This document shows, in pieces, positions 1 through 5,092 of a stretch of DNA of 6,767 bases (position 1 is its first letter; every line of letters starts with the position of its first letter). The position numbers and the translations under genes are program-made. The DNA comes from Acidicaldus organivorans (GTDB lineage: Bacteria > Pseudomonadota > Alphaproteobacteria > Acetobacterales > Acetobacteraceae), in contig KN174017.1 in the NCBI GenBank assembly GCA_000759655.1, positions 6,989 to 13,755 of the forward strand, in the 5' to 3' direction. Under the pieces are notes generated by a model. That model was not told where the DNA came from, ran no database searches, and saw only the letters and a program-made list of their open reading frames with translations.

Positions 1-132
1 GGAAGGGACGTATCGGTCATGGCACATCCATCCGCGGCCGCCATCCGAGCGGCCTGTTCCTGCTCGCCTAATGCCATTTCAGCCGCTCTGCAACCGCGGA
101 GCGCTCATGGCCTCTCCGCGCGAGGGCGAGCA
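1..132. other. Left-edge non-coding stretch; possible start of a truncated minus-strand gene
   Basis: This stretch lies downstream of ndk, and I see no complete gene in it. A minus-strand ATG at 20 opens a frame reading M-T-D-T-S-L that leaves the window after six codons. Its upstream sequence has only a weak purine-rich GGATGG. That is too little to call a gene, but it could be the first codons of the next gene in the ndk direction. The plus-strand frame running through here lies antisense to ndk and is not credible. Confidence 0.2.
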
Positions 133-155
133 CCCCCTCACCCTCCGGCAGGGGG
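133..155 (-). terminator. Imperfect hairpin directly after ndk stop, possible terminator or REP-like element
   Basis: Read on the minus strand, one base after the ndk stop codon there is CCCCCTGCC, a GGAG loop, then GGTGAGGGGG. These can pair over about nine base pairs with one bulged G and one G-T wobble. No U-tract follows, so it is not a classical intrinsic terminator. It may stabilise the 3' end of the mRNA or belong to a dispersed palindromic repeat family. The hairpin is seen in the sequence; its function is inferred. Confidence 0.35.
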
Positions 156-156
156 C

Positions 157-579
157 TTAGCCGGTGATCTCGCAGCCCGCGAAGAAATAGGCGATTTCCT
201 GGGCGGCGGTCTCGGCGCTGTCCGAGCCATGCACCGAATTGGCCTCGATGCTTTCGGCGAATTCGGCGCGGATGGTGCCGGGCGCGGCCTTCTTGGGATC
301 GGTCGCCCCCATCACCTCCCGGTTGCGGGCGATGGCGTTCTCGCCTTCGAGCACCTGGACCACCACCGGGCCCGAGGTCATGAAGCTGACCAGGCTTTCG
401 AAGAAGGGGCGCTCGCGATGGACGGCATAGAAGGTTTCGGCCTGCTCGCGGGTGAGCTTGATCCGCTTCTGGGCGATGATGCGCAGCCCCGCCGCTTCGA
501 GCATGGCGTTGATGCGGCCGGTGAGGTTGCGCCGCGTCGCATCGGGCTTGATGATGGAGAGGGTGCGTTCGATCGGCAT
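157..579 (-). CDS. ndk: Nucleoside diphosphate kinase
   Basis: A cytoplasmic enzyme that moves the gamma-phosphate of ATP to other (d)NDPs through a phospho-histidine intermediate, balancing the NTP and dNTP pools. The 140-residue product has the normal family length and aligns without gaps to the family pattern. Visible are Lys11, Tyr51, Phe59, Arg87, Thr93, Arg104 and Asn114, then the active-site His117 in the signature N-S-V-H-G-S-D (114-120). All positions match the usual bacterial Ndk numbering. The start [14 protein letters not shown] is the family's normal N-terminus. Its ribosome-binding site is weak: GAGAG-like purines sit about 12 bases upstream. A longer overlapping minus-strand frame is a shadow. 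The gene lies downstream of the porin, from which it is separated by an intrinsic terminator, so it probably has its own promoter. Confidence 0.98.
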   Translation of the reverse strand: MPIERTLSIIKPDATRRNLTGRINAMLEAAGLRIIAQKRIKLTREQAETFYAVHRERPFFESLVSFMTSGPVVVQVLEGENAIARNREVMGATDPKKAAPGTIRAEFAESIEANSVHGSDSAETAAQEIAYFFAGCEITG

Positions 580-650
580 CGGCGCGGGTCTCTCTTTCTC
601 TCTCGGGTCTCGTTGGGATCTTGCGATTGGGATGGACGGAACGTGCGGCG

Positions 651-679
651 CCTTTAGCGGGTTTGCCCCCGCTCGGCAA
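651..679 (-). promoter_or_regulatory. Candidate sigma-70-type promoter for ndk
   Basis: On the minus strand, TTGCCG (674-679) and TAAAGG (651-656) are separated by exactly 17 bases, downstream of the porin terminator and about 70 bases upstream of the ndk ATG. The -35 matches four of six consensus bases and the -10 only three. The spacer is covered by an inverted repeat, AGCGGG-N6-CCCGCT (656-673), which could be an operator or chance in GC-rich DNA. A promoter somewhere here is expected because the terminator isolates ndk from the porin; the exact boxes are a guess. Confidence 0.3.
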
Positions 680-725
680 GGAATGGCGCGCCCGGCACGG
701 CGCAGAAGAGGAGGGGCGGAGTCGG

Positions 726-759
726 AAAAAAAGAGGGCGCGGAGCCTCGCCCCGCGCCC
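726..759 (-). terminator. Rho-independent terminator of the porin gene
   Basis: On the minus strand, 18 bases past the porin stop codon, GGGCGCGG (752-759) pairs perfectly with CCGCGCCC (735-742) around a 9-base loop. The hairpin is followed by TC and then seven consecutive T residues (726-732). A GC-rich 8-bp stem with a T7 tract is a textbook intrinsic terminator. It faces only the porin direction, so it ends the porin transcript before ndk. Confidence 0.9.
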
Positions 760-777
760 CGGGGAGGTGGGGTTTCG

Positions 778-2637
778 TTACTGGAAGGGATAGTAGCGGA
801 AGCTCAGCATGACGATCTGTTCATCCACCTTGGGTGCGCCGCCGAGGCCGCGGAAATCATTGCGGCGGATGTATTCATATTGCGGGCCGACCAGGAAGAC
901 GCCGACGCTGTTCCCTTCGAGGAAGCGCCACCAGGCGCCGATCGTCCCTTCGGTGACCGCCGAGATATTGGCAATACAGGGCGAGCCGTTCTGGATGTCG
1001 CAGCCCGCGTTGGAGAAGAGCGGGTTGCCATAGCCATAGGCCTTGCCGTTGAGATCGAAATACCGCCCGCCCACCTGCTCGCGGCCGATATAGGAATAGA
1101 CGTCGATCGCATCGGTGGGATGGGCGATGGTGCCAAGGAGGAGCGAGTAGCCGGGCAAGGGCTCGGGCGCGCCCGACATGCCGATCGACGCATCGGGCAG
1201 CCCCGATGAGGTGTAGCGCCCGATGCCGTAGCCGGCGAGTGCCGTGGTATAGACGTCGAGGAACTGGTCGAAGAAGGAATAGAGCGCGGTGCCGCCGACG
1301 CCGCCTGCCGGGACGACGTGGTTCTGCCCGCCATTGCCGAGGCTGGTGCGGGTCTGCAGCCAGCGGCTCAGGCCGAAGATTTCGTAGTGGCCGCCGAAGC
1401 CGGGATCGGCGGTGAGCTTGAGCACCACGTCGGGCGCGGCATCGACCGTGTAATTGGTCCCCGAGAAATAGACCGGGCCGCCCGGAAAGTAATAGCTGGT
1501 GATCCCGGGCACGCCGGTGCCATTGGGGCCGACCGCGTAGACGCCCTGCGGATTTTCGATCGAGATCCCGACGTTGAAGATGTTGTCATCGAAGCTCTTG
1601 ACCAGACGCAGGCCCAGATTGCGCGTCCAGTCGAAGCCCACCACGTATTGCGCGTCCACGTCGATCGGGATCAGTTCCTGGCGCGGCACCATCCCCACCT
1701 TGAACGGCACCACCAGCGACCAGATCTCGCCGAACACCGCGTGCAGGCCTTTGTCGGCATCGTCGATCTGGGCGTAGTAAAGCCGCCAGCGCGGGTTGTA
1801 GGAGCTGCTCTGGATCGAATTCGCCGTGGGGGCGGCGGAGAGGAAGTCGCCCTCGAGATAGGCGGCGACCGAAATCGAGTCCGAAATGTTGCCTTGTGCG
1901 AGCGCTGCCCAGCGGCTCTGCCGGCCATCCATGCGGACCTCGGGGAGGTAATATTGCGGCGTGTTGGGCATCGGGATCGCCGTGCCGAAGCCCGAATTCA
2001 CGCCGGCCGTCTCGTCGTGGTTGCGGTAGATGGTTGCCGCTTCGACATAGCCGCCCAGCGTGATCGAAAGCCCGCCCACCCGGAACGAGTAGCCGGGCGC
2101 CATCTGGGTGAGGATGGCCGGGCTCGCCGAATAGAGCGAATCCGACCCGGGCGGCGGCGGCACCGTGGTGATCGGGATCTGATCGGAAAGGGGCGGCGGC
2201 ACCGGATTGACGCTCACCCCGCCGGCGGGGGGCGGGGCGAGTTCGGGCGGCACGGTCTGCGGCACGGCAGGCGGCGGTGCCCCCGTCCCCTGGGCGAGGG
2301 TGGCGGCGGTGCCGGTGGCGGGGATCACCCCGGCCGCGGTGCCGGCCCCGCCTCCGGGGCTGAGCGGGGCATTGCTGGGTGCGGCGGCCACCACCCCGGC
2401 GGCGGGAGCGGCGGCGGCCCGTTTGGCGGCCTCTTCCTTGGCCTTGGCCTCCTTGGCGAGCTCGGCCTTGAGGCGGCGGAGCTCCTTCTGGAGGTCCTGG
2501 ATCTGTTTTTCCACCGACTGGAGGTCGGCCCCATCCCCTTGCGCCTCCTGGGCGGAGGCGGGCAGGACAGCGGCCAGGACCCCCAAACTCACCGAGACGA
2601 AAAGCAGCGTGCGCAGACTGAGCGGTCCTCGCGTCAT
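778..2637 (-). CDS. Outer-membrane porin with N-terminal coiled coil (DcaP-like)
   Basis: Predicted outer-membrane channel of 619 residues. Residues 1-29 form a signal peptide: basic start, hydrophobic core 11-25, and A-S-A before Gln30. Residues 38-75 are a heptad-like, Lys/Glu-rich coiled coil, probably a periplasmic trimer stalk. Residues 76-180 are a Pro/Ala/Gly-rich linker. From about 183 a beta-barrel follows, with alternating aromatic strands, S-R-W (241-243), A-Y-L-E-G-D-F (259-265) and G-E-I-W-S (303-307). This pattern recalls the DcaP-like porin family. The only cysteines, Cys546 and Cys554, lie eight residues apart and may form a loop disulfide. The chain ends Y-Y-P-F-Q, so the usual terminal Phe is followed by one Gln. 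I prefer the ATG at 2637 over an in-frame GTG at 2667 because it puts the signal peptide at the N-terminus and the GTG lies inside a palindrome. Substrate unknown; a Pho-box-like site upstream hints at phosphate or other anions. The exact porin family is less certain than the porin assignment. Confidence 0.88.
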   Translation of the reverse strand: MTRGPLSLRTLLFVSVSLGVLAAVLPASAQEAQGDGADLQSVEKQIQDLQKELRRLKAELAKEAKAKEEAAKRAAAAPAAGVVAAAPSNAPLSPGGGAGTAAGVIPATGTAATLAQGTGAPPPAVPQTVPPELAPPPAGGVSVNPVPPPLSDQIPITTVPPPPGSDSLYSASPAILTQMAPGYSFRVGGLSITLGGYVEAATIYRNHDETAGVNSGFGTAIPMPNTPQYYLPEVRMDGRQSRWAALAQGNISDSISVAAYLEGDFLSAAPTANSIQSSSYNPRWRLYYAQIDDADKGLHAVFGEIWSLVVPFKVGMVPRQELIPIDVDAQYVVGFDWTRNLGLRLVKSFDDNIFNVGISIENPQGVYAVGPNGTGVPGITSYYFPGGPVYFSGTNYTVDAAPDVVLKLTADPGFGGHYEIFGLSRWLQTRTSLGNGGQNHVVPAGGVGGTALYSFFDQFLDVYTTALAGYGIGRYTSSGLPDASIGMSGAPEPLPGYSLLLGTIAHPTDAIDVYSYIGREQVGGRYFDLNGKAYGYGNPLFSNAGCDIQNGSPCIANISAVTEGTIGAWWRFLEGNSVGVFLVGPQYEYIRRNDFRGLGGAPKVDEQIVMLSFRYYPFQ

Positions 2638-2660
2638 CGTTTTCCCATCTTCCCGTTGAC

Positions 2661-2681
2661 GGCTCACGGAAGGCGTGAGCC
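2661..2681 (-). promoter_or_regulatory. Perfect 8-bp palindrome in the porin leader
   Basis: GGCTCACG and CGTGAGCC form a perfect inverted repeat around a 5-base centre, ending 23 bases before the porin ATG. In RNA it is a stable stem-loop just upstream of the ribosome-binding region; in DNA it could be a repressor operator. An alternative in-frame GTG start at 2667 lies within its arm, which argues against that start. No T-tract follows, so it is not a terminator. The symmetry is seen; the role is unknown. Confidence 0.55.
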
Positions 2682-2728
2682 CGGGCGGGACCCTAAGGGC
2701 GGCCGCTCACCTTTTCGCGATCACTTCG

Positions 2729-2757
2729 GTGAAACTTTGATGACGGATTGATGACGC
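2729..2757 (-). promoter_or_regulatory. Putative PhoB-binding site (Pho box) upstream of the porin
   Basis: On the minus strand there are direct repeats GCGTCAT (2751-2757), CAAT, CCGTCAT (2740-2746), CAAA, and a weaker third unit GTTTCAC (2729-2735), all at an 11-bp period. The classical Pho box is two CTGTCAT-like heptamers separated by four AT-rich bases. The first unit matches five and the second six of seven positions, with A/T-rich spacers. The orientation is correct for activating the porin, whose ATG lies about 100 bp downstream. I see no convincing -10 box after it. PhoB binding is inferred from the pattern only. Confidence 0.5.
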
Positions 2758-2782
2758 CGTTCGCAGGAGGGAGACGGAGACC

Positions 2783-2830
2783 AAAAAAAGAGAGGGACAG
2801 GGAAGAAAAGGATAGGGGAGAAAGGAACGA
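2783..2830 (-). terminator. Pyrimidine-rich, G-poor tract after holC, possible Rho-dependent terminator
   Basis: The plus strand between 2783 and 2827 is almost pure purine, with only two pyrimidines (2798, 2813). The holC transcript downstream of the stop would therefore be a long C/U-rich stretch with almost no G, ending in a T7 run (2783-2789). G-poor, C-rich unstructured RNA is the typical loading site for Rho. No GC hairpin directly precedes the T-run, so it is not a canonical intrinsic terminator. Termination here is inference. Confidence 0.35.
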
Positions 2831-2872
2831 GCCCGGGGACCGAAGCCCGGGGACCGAAGCCCAGGGACCGGA
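2831..2872. repeat. Tandem repeat, three copies of 14 bp
   Basis: GCCCGGGGACCGAA occurs twice exactly (2831-2844 and 2845-2858). It is followed by a third copy with two substitutions, GCCCAGGGACCGGA (2859-2872). It begins just past the holC stop codon. On the minus-strand transcript each exact unit gives GGGC-UUCG-GUCC, a short stem closed by a very stable C(UUCG)G tetraloop. The array may therefore fold and help end or protect the holC mRNA. Copy number may vary between strains. Confidence 0.9.
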
Positions 2873-2879
2873 GAGCGGC

Positions 2880-3332
2880 TCAGCCCGCCTGCTTCTCCCA
2901 GCCCACCTCGGTCTGGCGCCAATAGGTCAGGCGGTGGCCCGCCGCCCGCGCCGCTCGGTAGCGGGCCCGCGCCCGTTCCACCGCCGCGGGGTCATTGCCG
3001 TCGAAGAGATCGAAGACGCGGGTGAAGAGATCGAGGTGACGGGACTCGGCGCCCGCGACGAGAAAGAGGAAGCGCGCCCCATTGGGGGGCGGGCCGTCCT
3101 CGGTGTCGAGCCAGATCGGCTGATAGGCGGCGTGCCCCATGGCGCGGGTGCCGTGCGGCAGCCAGTCGGGACTGGTGGCGAGCCACAGCGCGTCATCGAG
3201 CGCGGCGAGACGCTCCTGGTCGGGACAGAGCACGAAGGCGCGCTCGCCCGCGGCCAGGGTGCGGCCTAGCAGGGCGGGCAGGGCCTGTTCGAGACTGCTC
3301 CGGGTGAGGTGATAGAAGCCGATCTCGCTCAT
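2880..3332 (-). CDS. holC: DNA polymerase III subunit chi
   Basis: The chi subunit of the replicative clamp-loader assembly; in well-studied bacteria it links the polymerase III holoenzyme to single-strand binding protein. The 150-residue product has family-typical length and landmarks: I-G-F-Y-H-L (4-9), V-L-C-P-D (34-38), L-D-D-A-L-W (45-50), W-L-P-H-G (57-61), Q-P-I-W-L (71-75), F-D-L-F-D-G (107-112) and a C-terminal Y-W-R-Q-T-E-V-G-W-E-K (137-147). The start at 3332 was chosen because MSEIGFYHL is the normal N-terminus; the open frame extends upstream into pepA but that part is low-complexity and implausible. The Shine-Dalgarno is poor (GGGG right before the ATG). It follows pepA on the same strand by 76 bases, an arrangement common in alphaproteobacteria, and is likely co-transcribed with it. 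Confidence 0.95.
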   Translation of the reverse strand: MSEIGFYHLTRSSLEQALPALLGRTLAAGERAFVLCPDQERLAALDDALWLATSPDWLPHGTRAMGHAAYQPIWLDTEDGPPPNGARFLFLVAGAESRHLDLFTRVFDLFDGNDPAAVERARARYRAARAAGHRLTYWRQTEVGWEKQAG

Positions 3333-3365
3333 CGCCCCGCGCTCATCCGCCCGCGCCCCGCCTTC

Positions 3366-3401
3366 CTCGCCCTCCTGCCCCGTGAGGGGAACAGGGGCGA
3401 G
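3366..3401 (-). promoter_or_regulatory. Strong hairpin between pepA and holC
   Basis: CTCGCCC (3366-3372) pairs with GGGCGAG (3395-3401), CTG (3375-3377) with CAG (3392-3394), and CCCC (3378-3381) with GGGG (3386-3389). The loop is four bases and there are two 2-base bulges, giving about 14 pairs in all. It begins seven bases after the pepA stop. No T-run follows on the minus strand, so read-through to holC is expected. It may protect the pepA mRNA end or tune the pepA to holC ratio. The structure is seen; the role is inferred. Confidence 0.5.
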
Positions 3402-3408
3402 CGCCCGC

Positions 3409-4887
3409 TCAGCCCTCGTAGTGGCGGGCGATGAAGTGATCGAGCAGCGCCACGCCGAAGCCGGTCGCGCCCTTGCCGGCGAGTGGCTTGTCCTTGGTGG
3501 TCCAGGCGGTGCCCGCGATGTCGAGATGGGCCCAGGGCACGTCATCGGCGACGAAGCGCTTGAGGAACTGCGCCGCGGTGATCGCCCCGGCCGGGCGGCC
3601 GCCGACATTCTTCATGTCGGCGATGTCGGATTTGAGCTCCTTGTCATAGGCCTCGCCGAGCGGCATGCGCCAGAGCTTGTCGCCGGTGGCCTCGCCCGCG
3701 GCGAGCAACTCGGCGGCGAGCCCGTCATGGCTTGCGAACAGCCCGGCATATTCATGGCCGAGGCCGATGATGATCGCGCCGGTGAGGGTGGCGAGATCGA
3801 CCATGAGGCGCGGCTTGAACACGTCCTGGCACCAGCCGAGGAGATCGGCGAGCACCAGCCGTCCCTCGGCATCGGTGTTGATCACTTCAACCGTCTGGCC
3901 GGAATAGGTGCGCACCACGTCGCCCGGCCGCTGGGCGGTGCCGGAGGGCATGTTCTCGACCAGGCCAAGGATGCCGACCGCTTCCGCCTTGGCCTCGCGC
4001 CGGGCAAGGGTGGCGAGCAGGCCGGCGACCGCGCCGGCGCCTGCCATGTCCCATTTCATGTCTTCCATGTTGGCGGCGGGCTTGAGGCTGATGCCCCCCG
4101 TGTCGAAGGTCACTCCCTTGCCGAGGAAGGCGAGCGGCTTTCCCTCTTTCTTCCGCGCATTGCGCCCTGGCCAGTGCAGCGTGACCACCCGCGGTTCGTT
4201 GGCGCTGCCCTGGGCCACGCCGAGGAGCGCGCCGAAGCCGAGCTTCTTGAGCTCCTTCGGCCCCATCACCTCGACCTTGAGCCCGAGTTCGGCGAGTTTC
4301 TCGCAGCGATCGGCGAAGGCGGCGGGGGTGAGGACATTGGCCGGCTCGCTCACCAGGTCACGGGTGAAGGCGATCCCCGCCTCGCGCGCGGCGAGCGGCG
4401 CGTGGGCGGCGCGCACCTTGGCGGGCTCGGCATGCATCCCCTCAAGCCGGGCGAGCTTGGGCTTCTCCTCGGGTTTTTCGCGGGTGCGGTAGCGGTCGAA
4501 CCGGTAAGAGCGGAGCCGCGCCCCATGCAGTGCCTGGGCGAAGAGCTCGGGGGAAAGCGCGGGCGCGGCAAGGGCGGCGCGCTCGGCCTTGAAGAGATGG
4601 CTCACCGCCTGCCCGCCCGCCTCGGCGGCGGCGAGCGGGGTGAGCTCGGCCTGCTTGCCGAGGCCGAGCACGACGAGATGGGAGGGCCCGCCGGGCGGGG
4701 CGAGCAGGCTCACCACCTGCCCTTTGCCCCCCTTGAACCCGGCGATCTCGGCGGCGCGGCTGAGCGCGCCCTCGGTGCGCCGATCGAGCTCGGCCCAGAG
4801 CCCGGAGCGGGGCTCGTCCTCGGCGACGAGGAGGGCCATCCCTCCGCTTGCCGGGAGTTGCGGCTTGACGACGTCGATCTCGATCAT
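3409..4887 (-). CDS. pepA: Leucyl aminopeptidase (cytosol aminopeptidase, M17 family)
   Basis: A cytoplasmic two-metal peptidase that removes N-terminal residues, especially Leu, from peptides. The product has 492 residues; the family is typically about 500. Residues 1-150 are the variable N-terminal domain and about 170-492 the catalytic domain. Metal ligands are Lys257 (G-K-G), Asp262 (F-D-T-G-G), Asp280 (K-W-D-M-A-G), Asp339 and Glu341 within the M17 signature N-T-D-A-E-G-R-L (337-344). Catalytic Lys269 and Arg343 are present; all seven keep the spacing of E. coli PepA. I chose the ATG at 4887 (MIEIDVVKPQ). An in-frame ATG at 5013 would add 42 Arg-rich residues overlapping the probable promoter and is unlikely. 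A GGGAAGAGGA purine stretch ends about 12 bases upstream, a rather long spacing. It heads the pepA-holC unit and is divergent from cysQ. Confidence 0.97.
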   Translation of the reverse strand: MIEIDVVKPQLPASGGMALLVAEDEPRSGLWAELDRRTEGALSRAAEIAGFKGGKGQVVSLLAPPGGPSHLVVLGLGKQAELTPLAAAEAGGQAVSHLFKAERAALAAPALSPELFAQALHGARLRSYRFDRYRTREKPEEKPKLARLEGMHAEPAKVRAAHAPLAAREAGIAFTRDLVSEPANVLTPAAFADRCEKLAELGLKVEVMGPKELKKLGFGALLGVAQGSANEPRVVTLHWPGRNARKKEGKPLAFLGKGVTFDTGGISLKPAANMEDMKWDMAGAGAVAGLLATLARREAKAEAVGILGLVENMPSGTAQRPGDVVRTYSGQTVEVINTDAEGRLVLADLLGWCQDVFKPRLMVDLATLTGAIIIGLGHEYAGLFASHDGLAAELLAAGEATGDKLWRMPLGEAYDKELKSDIADMKNVGGRPAGAITAAQFLKRFVADDVPWAHLDIAGTAWTTKDKPLAGKGATGFGVALLDHFIARHYEG

Positions 4888-5001
4888 GGCGCGGCGCGGT
4901 CCTCTTCCCTGATTTTTTCCCTGACTTTCACCGATCCCCGATGCTCCCCGGACCCGTCTCCGCAATCGCCGCCGAGCCCGGGACAGGCGGAACTTCGTCC
5001 G

Positions 5002-5030
5002 ATCAAGGAGCATCCCCCCCGATCCGTCAA
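5002..5030 (-). promoter_or_regulatory. Candidate sigma-70 promoter for pepA
   Basis: On the minus strand, TTGACG (5025-5030; five of six matches to TTGACA) is followed after exactly 17 bases by CTTGAT (5002-5007; three of six matches to TATAAT). This would give a leader of roughly 110 bases before the pepA ATG at 4887. Both boxes fall inside two copies of the octamer TCAAGGAG (5003-5010 and 5027-5034 on the plus strand), so the resemblance may partly reflect that repeat. Confidence 0.4.
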
Positions 5031-5081
5031 GGAGAGGCGGCGGGCGTGCCCCCGCGGTTTCCTCCCCTCCTTTGCGGTGCT

Positions 5082-5086
5082 AAGGA
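5082..5086 (+). promoter_or_regulatory. Ribosome-binding site of cysQ
   Basis: AAGGA ends six bases before the ATG at 5093, a good Shine-Dalgarno match at normal spacing. It fixes the cysQ start and is the clearest ribosome-binding site in the window. I see no convincing plus-strand promoter in the 205-base divergent region. Confidence 0.75.
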
Positions 5087-5092
5087 AAGAGG

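Noticed and set aside
2638..2667. GTG start at 2667 for the porin
   Set aside because: It would put ten polar residues ahead of a good signal peptide and lies within the palindrome arm.
1318..2751. 477-codon plus-strand open frame antisense to the porin
   Set aside because: Its product is low-complexity Arg/Gly/His-rich with no recognisable domain, and the porin on the other strand has a signal peptide, barrel motifs and a terminator. Long antisense frames are expected at this GC content.
2748..3269. 173-codon plus-strand open frame over the holC end and repeat region
   Set aside because: It begins in the porin regulatory region, translates the purine tract and tandem repeat as low-complexity sequence, and then lies antisense to holC.
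3329..3346. Minimal upstream ORFs of four to five codons whose TGA overlaps the start ATG of holC, and likewise of the porin (2634-2648)
   Set aside because: Both arise simply from a nearby out-of-frame ATG and a start context of CGATGA. There is no evidence of translation or conservation.
4888..5013. N-terminal extension of pepA from the ATG at 5013
   Set aside because: The added 42 residues are Arg-rich and unlike the family, and the extension would start inside the likely promoter. The ATG at 4887 gives the family-typical N-terminus.
5058..5086. TTTCCT-N17-TAAGGA as a cysQ promoter
   Set aside because: The supposed -10 coincides with the ribosome-binding site and the -35 match is poor, so transcription could not start there and still include the site.
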